Shown in pieces: positions 39,412-52,789 of a stretch of DNA of 64,000 nt. Location: positions 2,732,887 to 2,796,886 of the forward strand of contig CM047428.1 in assembly GCA_026168455.1 (NCBI GenBank), read 5' to 3'. The position numbers were made by a program, and so were the translations under genes. The notes under the pieces were generated by a model. That model was not told where the DNA came from. It was given only the letters and a program-made list of their open reading frames with translations, and made no database searches. Position 1 is the stretch's first letter. Every line of letters begins with the position of its first letter. Source of the stretch: Theocolax elegans. Taxonomy: Eukaryota; Arthropoda; Insecta; Hymenoptera; Cerocephalidae.

Positions 39412-40432
39412 CTAGAACATCAAATTCGGTGTTTCAATTAATATTTGATTATACGTAAAAAAAATTCATTGTTAATTAATATTGTCGAGTATATAAAGAA
39501 ATTGACGTGCCAAACGCGCATATCGAATTACACCTCTTAGAAATAACGGTGAAAGATTTAGTCCGAGCGGACGTTATTAATGAAATTTTCTAGGTTTCAT
39601 TTGCACGTCCGCCTGTAACCCTGAAACTACACCTTTAAATTCTCAATAACTCGATCGACCGAGAGAGAAAAATAGAGAATGAGAAAAAGGGGGCAACGAT
39701 GCGCGCCTGAGAAAATTTTGCGCAACATTCGCGCAACGCGCATTTGCCAGTAGTCTCTTTCACCAGCGCTTGAGCGCACCAAAGTCATCCGACCCTAATA
39801 CAGGTGTAATCCGGTTTACAGGCTGCTGAACGAATAAGTTTACCCGGTGCGAACGCGCATCGTCTTCCAAACTTTCTCGCATGGCCAACTTTTGTTACGT
39901 TCCGTAAGCGAAAAGTTTCTTTTTGTTTATCTCCTATTTTTGCATTGTATATACCTATAATTCCTTCGTTTTTTCTGTTCACGCGTCTTTTATCGTGTAT
40001 AAATATTTTTATTCTCTACATGTTAATTGTATCGATATTTTTCGTTTAAGCAAATATCGAACCTTGAAATAGACATTATTGTATTGCTAATATTTACCAC
40101 AAAAATTATTTTTCCGAAGTTTTGTGCATTTAAAATTTTTTTTTTTAAATTTTAATTTTTATCTAATTAAACCTACAGAGTGAGTTAAGTTATAGAGAGT
40201 AGGTTAAGATTGTAAGTCAACCTAACAAACTCAATTTTGTTTATAATTTAGAGTGATATGAATTTTTTTTTTATAGTGTGATCTTAATCATTTTAAGGGT
40301 ACCAACCAATGTTCAAAATTGAAATGAAAAAAAGCTATTTAATATTAACAATTAATCATTTTTTTCATAACCAGTGAAAACATTTATTAATTTTTTAAAC
40401 TAATTATATTATTATTAACTTCTATTTAAATT

Positions 40433-40825
40433 TTTTTGGCCAATTTATACGTCACATAACTATTTTAATTAATTATGAGACTCCGTACTCTGATTTTTTT
40501 CAATAATGGACTTATCACAGGATATCTCAGAAACCATTTCATCGAATAGCTTGAAATGTTAACAGTAACTTTTAAATTTGATTTTAATCCACTTGAATAG
40601 AACAGAATTTCAATAAAAGTCTAAACGTTCATATAAAAAAATTATTTAACTGTTTTGTATATAATTTAAAATTTTGTTTTCTTAACTTGGTAATTAAGTT
40701 TATAATTATATTTAAAAGTTACTGTTAAAATTTCAGGCTATTCGATGAAATGGTTTCTGAGATATCCTTTGGTAAGTTCATTATTGAAAAAGATCAGACT
40801 ATGCAGAATTAAATTGGCCAAAAAA
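40433..40825. mobile_element. palindromic (foldback) element
   Basis: Outer ends are TTTTTTGGCCAATTTA and AAATTGGCCAAAAAA. Inside, ATCTCAGAAACCATTTCATC (left) is matched by GATGAAATGGTTTCTGAGAT (right), with GTTAACAGTAACTTTTAAAT against ATTTAAAAGTTACTGTTAAA. Arms are about 130 bp with an AT-rich loop. No coding capacity. Confidence 0.8.
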
Positions 40826-43800
40826 CTTTATAAAATGTATTATTAATTTTTGTCAGATTTAAATACAATATTTTAAATATATTTTTAGGTTGAAAAGGAA
40901 ATATCCCTACAGTTTGGATCGAATAAATAATAATGGTATATTAAATAAAAATGTTTGAATATATCTAATTATTAATATTACGATATTACATAGTGTCATT
41001 TAAATAAAGAAATCAAACCCAAAGTAATATCGTTTCTAGTTAAGTGACCATTATTACTATAATGTTCAAGTTTTCTGGAGACGATTCTTTACTATTTTAT
41101 CGCATATATACGCATGTAGTGTTTGACAATGGTTCAGCAACTGAGAAGGCGTGTATCCTTCTTTCAATTTTGACGTTAAAGGAAATATACTTTTATTATA
41201 AGGAGATATGACTCTAACTTTAGAAGACGATATATATATACTACTATCAAATAATACTATAAATTATTAGAAATAATTTTCTGTCTTATCCCGCATCATA
41301 CAAAATTTCTAATCACACCTTTACACAGGGATGATTTTCACTTGATTAATAAATAGACATGAAAAATGGTTAGGCATTGACTCTCAATGAAACTCTTTTT
41401 CGCAAACGCATTTCTTGCAGATGTATTGGAAAAGACGTAGCCTCCTAAGATAAAATATTAATTTCGCGATAGTCTTAAAAACGATACTCGATGCGTGTTG
41501 TAAAGTTTTAACCTTTTTACCATTTCTGATAGGGTCCACCGATTGTTTGCGTCGTGTAATCACTTACTTTAAAGATATTTTAATTTTTATAAATTAATTT
41601 ACTAATTAAGCCTATATATTTTTGCAACCTGATTCGCGGTCAATAATGCAATAGGTGTAATTCTGCTTACGGATTAATTTTCCAAGGTTAAAAATATTTA
41701 ATTTAATTCTATCATTCATATATTATTCTAAAAATTAGCTAAGAAAAGTTAAAAAAAAGTATTCATCGTAAGGTCAAAAATATACCTAGTTTTAACTTAT
41801 TTCTATTTTATCTAGCTTGGTACTACTCACTAAATGGATTTATTTCGAAAATTGTTTATTGGTATTACGTTAGAAAAGAATGATTAATTGTTCACTGACT
41901 TGAAATTGGGTGTAATACCGTGGTGTATTATTTCAAGTGCTGTAAAATTAATGTAATTGGGATAAAAAAAAATCGTAAGTTGACTTCTATGCAGTCTATA
42001 ATAATCGACGCGATAAATATATTTAACGCGATACGCCTTCGTCAATCTATTTGTCAACGAAAGATACTTATTAACGAAAGTAGCGAATGGATAGTAAACA
42101 CTTGTGAACTAATTGTGTAACAAGATTTACTCTGATACGCCTAAACAGTTTATTCAAACGATATACACATATTTCTATATTTGAAAACAAAAATTGTCAG
42201 TTTATTACCGTAATTTATTTATTTACTTTACATTTTCATTTTTTAAATAAGGCAGTCAATTGTTGCTCACACGCGATTAATATAAGAAAATAAGAGATAC
42301 AAGAAAGATTATTTATATATATATACTGAAAAATACGAATCAACGTCAATTGGGAGATAACAAAGAACTACCTGCAAGTCAGTAAGATCTTAACTAAACT
42401 GATTCTCGATATTTCTCTAAGCTCCAATCAAGATCACCAATGGGACTTTTAATTCGATTCCCGTGGATGGTCTGCGATTAAGTCGAACTCCGATTGAAAT
42501 CGCAACCCCATGCCGATAGTGTAATACCCTTCATCGATCGGTTTCTACGTATCGGAGGATTATCCTTATAATCAGGATATAACCCGCAAATACTATAAAC
42601 ATTGAGTTTACTCGTGGATTCTTCATCGACTATGCTCGATTGGCAATAATTACAGGCTGCTTATCCAAGGCATGCGATCCCCGTAAATCAGTTGGGACGA
42701 AATGGATTGGGAGTCTAACGGATGAGTGCGTGACGTCGTTCGAGTTATACGGCGGTTCGGACGAGACAAATTAGAGGGGTGTCGAAATGAGGGATGTCGA
42801 GAGATCCGAAATCCAGAGAAAATGAGCGAGGAGGGCTGGATTGGATTTTCACTAACAAGTCTAATTATATAATTTCTCCCTCTCTCTTTTTCTCTCTTTC
42901 TGTTTTCGTAATACTCTATCTTCTATTTTCGTTCTACATTCAGTTATTTCGAGGTCAAGTAATTTACCAGTATTTATGCACGTATAATTATTGTCGAGTG
43001 ATACAAAATATGAAATATGTGTATTACATAGAGGCAAATCCTTTACCTCAATATTTTATTTCGAAAAAAAAAAACATTAACTTCATACATTTTCTGTTGC
43101 GTTATTCACTGTTATTTTATGAAATTCCGATGTACATAATGAGTAATACAGTTATTAAATAATATACCGCAAGGTTTATTAAATAAAAAAGACGGATGTA
43201 TTAAGAGACAGTGGAGGAAAGAGATGAAGGCAGAATGGTAAATAAGAGAGCAAAGAGCGGAGAGGAATGAGAAACCGCGTGTCTCAGTTAATGGTCCGTG
43301 AAATGATTATTGGCTGAAATTAATCTTAATTACGCGCAATTTTCGACGCTCCGCTACCTTTGGCCTATTTTCGAGGTTCACTCTTCCGTTTTCCAAAGTT
43401 CAGGCTATGGGAACGCGCGTGACTATTTCGAATTTCTCGCTCTGAACTCTGTATCTTCAAAGTATTTTCATACTTTTAATAATGAATGAACTAAATTTTG
43501 AAGATAGAACGAATTTACTTCTAGTTCTCATCTACAAATCGAAAATTTTAAATTACAACTTTCAAGTGCAAAGTTGTTACAAATGTTTATTTAAAATATT
43601 ATAGAACTTAATTGAAATGTGTATTAATATTATTTCCAATTTTTTTGAATTAAAAAACAATTTATTTTAATTATTGTTTACGAAATTTGCGAAGAAGTTG
43701 AATTTTATGTATAATCGTAAAAACTATACTTGTTGATTTCATAACAATACATTATACGTGTAGTTGTGGACAGTAAAGAATATAATTTATTTTACCATAT

Positions 43801-43869
43801 ATCTATAGAAAATATTTTATAATAGTTATTAGTTGTATGTATTAGTTTATTTTAAAATTTCGAGAGTCG

Positions 43870-44480
43870 AAAAAATTTATGGCGTATTAGTAGTAAAAAT
43901 ATAAATTTTTCAACAAGGGAGAATCATTTTAACCAAAATTATGCAATTCAATGTGGTAAAATTAGTGTGTGGTACCAAATGCTCCTCGCGTCACATTTTT
44001 TAATTCATTTGGCATTTTTGGGAATATTCTTGAAAGTAATTACTATATCTTTATATACTGATTTATTAAGAAGTGAAAAATATTCAGAATTTTGTTATAA
44101 GATTTTACCGTATAAAATTATTGTTTTAATAATATATTTATAAATAATACAATATATTTTTTATTATCATTATTCAGAAATAACTGTTTAAATAAAAAAA
44201 GAAAATATAAAATAATAGCAATTACTTTGAAGAATATTCGCATTGAATTTCAAATAATAAATCCAAAAATTGATGAGACGCAAGGAGCATATTTGGCACC
44301 GAGCATTAATTTTAACACGTTTAACTCCATAAGTTTGATTAAAACAATTCTATCTTGTTAATATTTTCCAAAAATGTTTCTATTTTACTACAAATATGTC
44401 ACCAAAGTTTTAAATCGTTACATTGAAAAAAATAAAATTTTTTTATATTTTCTCAAACTAACTATACTTTTAACGGTATG
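43870..44480. mobile_element. palindromic (foldback) element, GCGTCTC family, copy 2
   Basis: GGTACCAAATGCTCCTCGCG (43971-43990) is mirrored by the inverse of CAAGGAGCATATTTGGCACC (44281-44300). Pairing extends outward through AACAAGGGAGAAT against ATTCTATCTTGTT, to AGTAGTAAAAAT against ATTTTACTAC. The inner arms carry ATATTCTTGAAAGTAATTAC and its inverse. The right arm's tail (AAACTAACTATAC) matches, inverted, the start of copy 1 at 15233. Confidence 0.7.
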
Positions 44481-44514
44481 TTAAATCCAAAAAATCGAAA
44501 TACGATTTATATTT

Positions 44515-44875
44515 TATTAAACGAGAAATTGATTTTATCGAAAATAAAACATTCTGTAACGATGTTGTGTATTCCTTTGAAGATATTCCGTGAATTTTGT
44601 TAAAGTCTTTTTATTGATAAATCAGCGAGATTTTTGGACAGGTGTGAATCATTGCTTTATAAGTATATAATGTAACCGCCCAATAATGGTTATTTAGGTA
44701 GAATTAATTAATAATTAATTACTTCGTAAAAATCTTCTTGTCTCTCTATTCTATTTGTTCTGAACAGTATCTATGATTTTTCTCAGATTTTTCGTAAAAT
44801 TTATGTTTTAAAATTTTTGGGATTTTGTATATAGGTATCTGCAATTTGAATGTCACATTTCCTTGTCTCACAGGT
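44515..44875. repeat. dispersed repeat, copy 1
   Basis: Shares ordered blocks with 53990-54300: TTATCGAAAA, TCTGTAACGATGTTGT, TGATAAATCAGCGAGATTTT, AATGGTTATTT, CAGATTTTT and CTGCAATTTGAATGTCACAT. Origin unknown; probably another transposon relic. Confidence 0.55.
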
Positions 44876-47086
44876 ATTGGTTAACTATTGGTTCACATTG
44901 AAAGAATTGGCCTTGAATTTGGATCTTGCCGAAAACAAATTAGTTGGGTAGTGGTTAATTTTAATACACATAATCATGTAGCTTTACAACAAACAACCTG
45001 TAAATTAATATAATTTCCTTGTAAAGCACTTTCACCAGGTATACTACTACCCGGTTAATCGAACAATCGGATTCTCAAGAGAAGGCGGTAGAAGCTAACT
45101 CATGGGATTCAATTAAGGATTGAATTGAGCGCGCATTCCCGAACCCAGAAAAATTTACGGCTCTGTTTACGCGTTCGTAAATCGGGCTTTCAACAATTGT
45201 CTTGAGTGTACAAGGATTCAAGACGCGAACGATGAATGTTACACGAGAAAGAGCTTGCGCGTCGCTTTAATTATACGTTGCGCGCGTTCCTGTCTACTTT
45301 GCATATTCGCGCGAAAAGAGAACGTCCGGTGTGAAAGTAAGAAAACAACGAGAATTTAGGGAAGTTGTTCGGAGAGGCTTTCAAAGTTAATTGAACGAAT
45401 GCGCTGTTTAGATTAAACCAAGTCCTTAAGGGATTTTCTTGTCGAGTACCATTTTGATGTTCTTACTTGTTTTTTTTTTTCGTTAAAAAATTCTTAGTTT
45501 CTTAAGTATATTTAAATACAATTTTGTTCGATCGATTTAATTCGATTGCTCCTTAAGTACTTTACGTTGTAATTCAATGACGAAGATGAGTGTATCTATG
45601 TGTGGTATAAAAAAGGTATTCTAATAATATATCCAATAAAATAAAACGAAGTTTTGTAAAAGTAAAGTTTCGAATATACGAATATGTAGGTTCGAGTGTT
45701 TGTAGTACCTATGCGACCAACAATAGGATTAAAAAGCCGAATGCTATCTCGATGGTAACAGTTCAACCAGAAATTATAAAGATAGGAGGCAAGAGGAAAT
45801 TTCATTGGAAAGCAGCAAATATGATAACGTTGTTATCCAACGTATAGGAGGAAGCACAGTAACGATATAAAAGCGTGCATATATATAGTTTTTATGCGAA
45901 ACACAATGAGACGGTAAGCAATGAAGGGTATTATCTGTACAAGCCATAAAATAAGAAAGAAAAGGAAGATAAATAATTAGAACCGGTTTAATAAACGACA
46001 CTGGATTATTAAACGATTATTTTAGAATTTATGCGCTTCACAAGTATGTTTTATGTGGATATATTTACAGGTTTACATATATGACTTTCTGCAAAGTGCA
46101 TTACATCGTTATGCGATTCTTACTCGTGTAAATGTACGTATTAAAACGACACTAGAAATATTATTACGTTTTAACAGAAAATTAAACGCACAAAAGAGAC
46201 AATATGCGTTACGACAATATTGTTTCTCCATGCGCAATTTGTAGACTGCTTTTGCATCACGATTTTGAATATAATCTTTTGAGATATTAAACACTACAAT
46301 TATTACATATATTTACACTAAAATTTTTAACACATTTTTTTTACAAATAGCACATAATCGAACTTATAATATTAAAAATATAACAAATTATTTTAAGCAA
46401 TTATAGTGTTCTTACTAAATGAATGTGAATACAATAAAAAAAATGCATTCACTAAGAGAGTTTCATTCACATAATACATTCGTGTTACAATAATGTGGCA
46501 TTATAATAATGCATGGGAAAAAAGTAGATTGTGAAAAAACGTATGTATACACGTACATTTAAATGCCTCTGAGTGTGCACAAAGTGTCGTTTTAAAAAAG
46601 AGAGAGAAGAGAGAGAGAAGAGAACTTCCCAAGAGACACAGACAAGGAGCTTGAAAAGCGATTACCGTTTCTCCTCCAACGGTTTTCCGAGATCTCGCGT
46701 TAGCCGTGTATATTCAACAATGCAACGTTGAAAAAGGCCACCGGCAAAGTCGCGATTTCTGTGACGGTTTTTTTTTTTCTTCGTCAGAAGGAGAAGACGC
46801 GGGTAATCGTGATTCCGAAAATGAAGAGAATGGTTTTTTTTTGTTCACCCACGATTTGCATTCGATTTCACGTGCTCGAGTTTTTCCTGGCATTCCGTTT
46901 TTACACGTTTAGTAAAAAACTAATTATTGGACCGGATTGCTCGTTTTGTGACCGTATAGAGGTCGCTGTCTTCTTTTCGTTTAAATCGATCGTTATTTGG
47001 CAATATGTACCTAGATACGATGCCAATAAAGTGACTTAAATCGATCGTTATTGTCACGCGGTCCAAATCTTTAATGTTTAATTTAA

Positions 47087-47475
47087 GGGGGTTCCATACT
47101 CAATTATTGATGATTAATTAATAAAAAAGTATAACGGTAAGTGAAAAAATAAGAGAAGAGCTGCGCCTTCGTTTATCGATAATCTAACTGTGTGCTGATA
47201 TTTAGATTAAAATATTATTGCGTTTTCGAGAAAAGTCTTACCAAAAATATGAAATCTTTTCACCTCGTTGAGATTAGGTTCACATTTGTTGGTAAGACTT
47301 TTCTCAAAAACGCAATAATATTTCAATTTCAAATGCAGCAGATAATTAGATTATTGACAAACGAAGGCGCAGCTCTTCTCTTATTTTGTCACATACTCTT
47401 TTATTTACAAATTTATTACTGATAATCGCGATTGCCGATAAGGTAGGGAGGATAAATATTGACTATGACACCCCG
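47087..47475. mobile_element. TTAA-flanked palindromic MITE, best-preserved copy (389 bp)
   Basis: TTAA flanks both sides (47083-47086 and 47476-47479). Strong inverted arms: AATAAGAGAAGAGCTGCGCC at 47148 against GCGCAGCTCTTCTCTTATTT at 47369, GTTTATCGATAATCTAACTG against TAATTAGATTATTGACAAAC, and TTGCGTTTTCGAGAAAAGTC against GACTTTTCTCAAAAACGCAA. There is no open frame of note. It is a non-autonomous element mobilised in trans by an unseen transposase. Confidence 0.85.
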
Positions 47476-47829
47476 TTAAAAGGGAGGAACGTAGTATGTA
47501 TTATAACTTGTTAAAAAACGTAGAAACTAAATCGTTGAAAAAAATTCGCATTTGCAATTAGTTGAATTAACTTGATAAATGATTAGCTTGGCTGGTTTCT
47601 TCTTGACCTTCTTCGTTAATTCAAATTTACGTGAGGACCTTAAGTCGAGCGGGAAGAGCTAACCCTCTTTGCGGTACATTATGAAAATTCAAGTGCATTC
47701 TCGAAATTCCAGGCCGGAAATTCTCGGTATATTACTTAAGCTAGCTCTCCTTTCTCTCTTGACTCGCATCGTCTTTGAGCAACACTTTGCCGCTGCACCG
47801 AGGTTCCTAGCTTCCTCTACGGCACGTAG

Positions 47830-47857
47830 TTGTGTTTGTGTGTGTGTGTGTGTGTGT
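47830..47857. repeat. (GT)n microsatellite
   Basis: GT dinucleotides in a GC-richer patch. Confidence 0.9.
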
Positions 47858-49655
47858 ATTTGGATGCGCGCAAGCGCAATTCTCTTAGCCGCATGGCAGC
47901 GACGTCATTTGCTTCTGGATAAGTGGCGGGCCACGCGGGCTGAAGACGGACGAATATTAACTAAGGCTAACTTAGCTCGAATCAACTGTTAATGAAGCGA
48001 TGTGCGACTATTTCGTTTCGGAAGAATCTTTGCACGCGAACCTTAATTGCCTCTTGACCTCGAAGATTTAGATATTTTATGCTATAATCTACTTTATTAT
48101 TAATATCCTATGTTATATATAATATTTTAATTTTTCCAGTCTCCATCGTTGTGTCTTGTAGTGCACGGTGTGACATTTTCACTATAAAGTTATTAATTAC
48201 TACACATATAGAAGTAAGGTATAATTATGAAAGGTGGAAGTTTATTTTTTCTAATCCACCGAATTATAGGGATCTACACCGATTAATCCAAAAAATATTT
48301 TTAAAATATTTAATTAAAAATCCGAAAGTAGGTATATAAACTTTATGCACAAATATTATACGCTGATTAATAATTAAACTAATAATTATCGAATTCAAAA
48401 ATCTGAAAATAATTGGGTGTATTGTTTAAATTATTTATGACGTAAATTATTCTTTCGAATATTAATTTTGTTGTTTTAAAAAAAATATAAGGATTGCCCA
48501 AAGTTCTGAGTCCAACGTTCCCTTAAAATCTATCGCAAGTTAGAAAAAAAATTCTATTTCTTTGCGGCACGAATTGATTATTAAGATTCAAGCGATGCTT
48601 CAGACTCCCCTTAATTATTTCTTATTAAAAAAATATATATATATATTATTCTTAAAATCTTGATAAAAAAATTTAGTAATTCTTTAAATGATATTAATTC
48701 TTTTTGAATAAATATATTTAAATAAATGAAGTAAAACACGAGGTAATAAAAATAAGGTATGAAATAAATTTTTAAGATATTCGATACTGAAACGATTATA
48801 ATCAGGCATCAGATTATTTACAAGTATGATAAAGTAAAGAAGATTACGTTTACAAAATTAAATATCTTTAAAGAAGAGAAAAAAAGTTTGATGTTTTACA
48901 ACGAGGAACGGTGGTTCAATTTCCACAAAGGGGAGATATTTTTCAATAAAATGACTAGAGCTCAACCGAGAAGAGTGAAATGAAACTAAAGTTATGAAAG
49001 TTTAAATCCCGGTAGCTATGTAAATTAAAAAAAAATTATTAAAAAACAAAGAGGTAAAAACAATTAAAAATTCAATATCTAAGGTTGAATAATATTTGTA
49101 ATAAAATACGATGAATGACGATTAACAATTAAGGAAGTTGTATATGTCATATAGAACGTCAAAGACGAACCACGAGTGTTTTGGTATAGACACGGAAAAA
49201 CCGTTCCAACTCGCAAAATGAATAGTACACAGACCAAAAATGGTGAACGAGTTTACTTAATAAATATATCTATCTTATCTCTCGAGTGCAATCTAGCCCG
49301 GCATCCATATCCGAAATGAAAGCTTTGATACGGGAAAAGGCACAGTAGAAGTAAACAATGAAGATAACAAGAACCGGCGAGAAGAGGAGAGGAGAGTGAG
49401 ATATACTTTGGCGTATTGTGTACATGCATGCGTATAGAATGTACCTCGGGCGGGTATTTAAACGATCGGGTGGAACTCTGCAGAGTGGTTGCAGAGAAAG
49501 AGAAGAGAGATGGAGAAACGCAAAGGTATGAGAAGGGTAGATCGCAACGTAAGAGATGGCCAGTGCAGGAGAGATGTCTGGCTTTGAGCCAATGAGCTCG
49601 ACGCGATTACAATTGTTTATTGCCAGGACGATACCGGTCAACTTCTACCGAGCAT

Positions 49656-49667
49656 CCCCCCCCCCCC
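49656..49667. repeat. homopolymer of 12 C
   Basis: An unusually long C run for DNA this AT-rich; its length may be a sequencing estimate. Confidence 0.85.
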
Positions 49668-49984
49668 ATTCCATATCCCAGAGGCCTCCAGAAACCTTAA
49701 CGCCGATGAGCATCTTTCCACGACATTGACTAGCGCGGTGCGCGCGCGCTCCCCCGGACCTCCTGTTTGTCGGTGCCTAAGGGAGATGGAGGGCGTACAC
49801 CACACCGCAGCACAGTTAGACTCCCCGGGAGTTCAAATGGATTTCGGCTACTTGGTTGCCAAGTGCTTCTGAATATATCCCTACCACTCGCCCCGTATAT
49901 ACCATCGTCGAATCTCGTTAACTGCCTGCTGCGGTCATGCGAAAGTAGGTGCGGCATTAAACTTTCGAGGAATCAAACACTTTT

Positions 49985-50018
49985 TCTTCTTCTTCTTCTT
50001 CTCCTTCTTCTTCTTCTT
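49985..50018. repeat. (CTT)n microsatellite
   Basis: About 11 trinucleotide units with one CTC variant; an open frame through it translates to poly-Leu and is not a gene. Confidence 0.9.
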
Positions 50019-52178
50019 ACTATGGAGTATTTTTTCTTTTCTATAAACAAAATCCTCGGGACGATGGTGGGAAATAGATGTTGTTGGCACAGTTGTGTAC
50101 GAGCTTTTTTATTCTTATATACTTTAACTTCGCTACGGTTGATTTTTCAAATCATATTCGCGCTTTCCGTATATAGATGTGTAGATGAGGCTAAGTACAT
50201 ATTATTTCCAGTTTTAATGGTCGAAAAGTTTTCAAGCTTGGTTCATGTTAATACCTATGCAAGCAAACTACGTCGGTCCATTAGAGTAGACACAAATTCA
50301 CGAATTTTATTTGTTTAATTCCAAATGAATGTTTCAAATTGTATTGAAATTTAGAAACATTTATCCTTCACCATATTTTTGTAATATTATAATTTAATTG
50401 TAAACCAACAACTAATTAGAAGATTTAAAATTTTTAAACTCAAAATTTATGGCCACAGACTATTCTGAAATATACAAAATAAGATTGCTGTAATTTGTAT
50501 AAAAATTATGTATAAGTTATACTGTACGGAATATAAAAAATAAAAATTTATTGTAAATTTTTAAGTAAAAAAGACCACTAATTATAAAGTTATATCACTA
50601 TTATGAGACTAAAAATGTGTATACAATTTCAATAAATTAATAAAAGTATAATTGTTTCAAATAAAGAAGGTTAAAATTAAATATTAATTGAAATAAAAAA
50701 GAAAACTTTTTTAAAAATACACATATTTTCTTTGTATTAAGAAAGATTCCAAAAATAATGATTAATAAAATCGATATTTTAATAATACGTTTGGTCAAAA
50801 TTTCAGTGTATCCACTAGCCTTATAATTTAAAAACATCATTTCCCGTATAAATATCTTATTTTCTTTCTGTGTTCTTAAAATTCTATATACGTCACATAT
50901 ATAGACGATATACACATTAATAAGAAAACGAGGAAGACTTAAAGTCAGTATTTTTATCGACTTATAAACGAATTGCAACTGTAACGTGATAATCGATAAG
51001 ACGTTTTAATTATCTTCAAATTCGTGAGAGTTTAGTGAAACTGAGAAATTTTTAGATCTACAAGACGTTTAAAATGAAATTAAAGGTATTTGAATCAATT
51101 GCAGATTGTTCTAGCGTATTATTATTTGAACATTATAATTCCATTATACGTACAGTTAAATAGAACATCTCGTTACTTATTTTCCTCCCTCTTATCTATG
51201 CATCCAATAGATGATTAATTAAACTTTTTGCTTGTACCTACTCTTATTTGAAGCGCAGTTCATTTCGAAATGTACGTAAATCGTTATCGCAAGTATAAAT
51301 GGACTGCACGAGTTATTTGATTAATTGCTTGTAAAAAAAAGTAAAAGTAAAAGTGTTTCTGCAGACGCTATTATACCACGTGTATAACTAATTTCCAAAA
51401 TAATTTCTTTGAAACACGTGATATATCATACCCATAAATAATAATAATAATAATAATATATTTAAAGGAGTTGTAATTAGGGTGCAGAAGGACTTAACGG
51501 AACGAGGATACTCGAATATATTCGAAAGTTAAACAACGATAATAACGAGGTACTCTGCCGTCTTAACATCGTGTAACATAGTTGTACAACAGGCTCATAA
51601 TTGACAAACTCCCTCACGTGCGGGAAATTGCTGGGCTCGTCTCTTCTTGGCCATCGATAACGGTTAAATTCGAGGCTGCATACCCACCGAGTACTCGACC
51701 GTACGTACCTTTTATTAAGTCCATGCGGAGAAGAAGGGCGGTCGCTCGTTCATGCAAAATGAGCCATCGCGTACGTATACCTATACGTGCACGCACATGC
51801 CTCACACACACACACAGAGTGAGAGAGACGAGGTGAAATTCCTTTAGGTAGCATCGTACAAGCGTCGCATCACGAACCCTGTGTTAACTGCATCCTATAA
51901 GGCTTTGAGAACTCTGCTCACGGTTTCGCGGTGCGAGAGTGGGAAAATACGCGCATATACGAGGTACAACCCTCTAAGTGGGGGCCAACGCGAAAGACAG
52001 AAAGACAGAAACGAAGGATGGTACTGGAGAAAGTATAGAACCTCGTCCGGGCGGTTCTAGTTATTAATGTGCAAACCGTGACAGTCGGCGAAATATCCTA
52101 GCTTTCTTCCTGCGGTTGCGTGTTACCGCCGCAGACACTGCACACAGACGTCTTTCTGGCTAGCCTGGATCGTGGTTG

Positions 52179-52197
52179 TATATATATATATATATAT
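52179..52197. repeat. (TA)n microsatellite
   Basis: Alternating TA. Confidence 0.85.
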
Positions 52198-52334
52198 GGC
52201 TACTTTGCCGCACTTTAAATCGCTTGAAAAAACTTTCATTTCTTCGATGGAATTACTGGATTTCTTAGACTTTCGAACTTGTATTTTTCTTTCGGGCTTT
52301 ATCTTCTTTCTTACTTTAAATCGATTAATATCGC

Positions 52335-52392
52335 CATTATTATTATTATTATTGTTGTTGTTGTTGTTGTTGTTGTGGTTGTGGTTGTTGTT
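52335..52392. repeat. compound (ATT)n(GTT)n microsatellite
   Basis: ATT units pass into GTT and then GTG/GTT variants. Both strands stay open through it (poly-Leu or poly-Asn), which is a repeat artefact. Confidence 0.9.
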
Positions 52393-52789
52393 CATCAAAC
52401 GGCGAATATTAATGTTTCTGACTTATTTTTTTAAAACTGACTATTCCTGCATTTTCGTTGCTTAGTTGTCACACTTTTGTTTATTTTTATTTTAAATAAT
52501 TTTATTATACAATCAATTTAAACAGTGAGACTCGAAGGCGTCACTTTAATTAGAAAGAAAACACTTAATGGCTTATCTCCCTCGATATTATTATTATCAT
52601 TACTTTTAATCGTTTTGTATTCAGGAATTTTTCTAAAAATATTAGTTCATTTTACGTCTTTAATGTAAAAAATAATCAATGAGTAAGCTTTTTGTTATAA
52701 TTAAAATTTCAAGAACTATTGATCACAAAAATAGTCATAAATAGTAATATAAAAGAGGTGCGATGTAGAGTTTTTCTTTTAAAAGTAAA

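Noticed and set aside
47669..47992. 107-residue plus-strand frame
   Set aside because: The middle is a (GT)n translation and there is no family motif or splice support.
49767..50318. 183-residue plus-strand open frame
   Set aside because: It crosses a (CTT)n poly-Leu repeat, has no recognisable domain, and the opposite strand is also open; no splice or codon signal.
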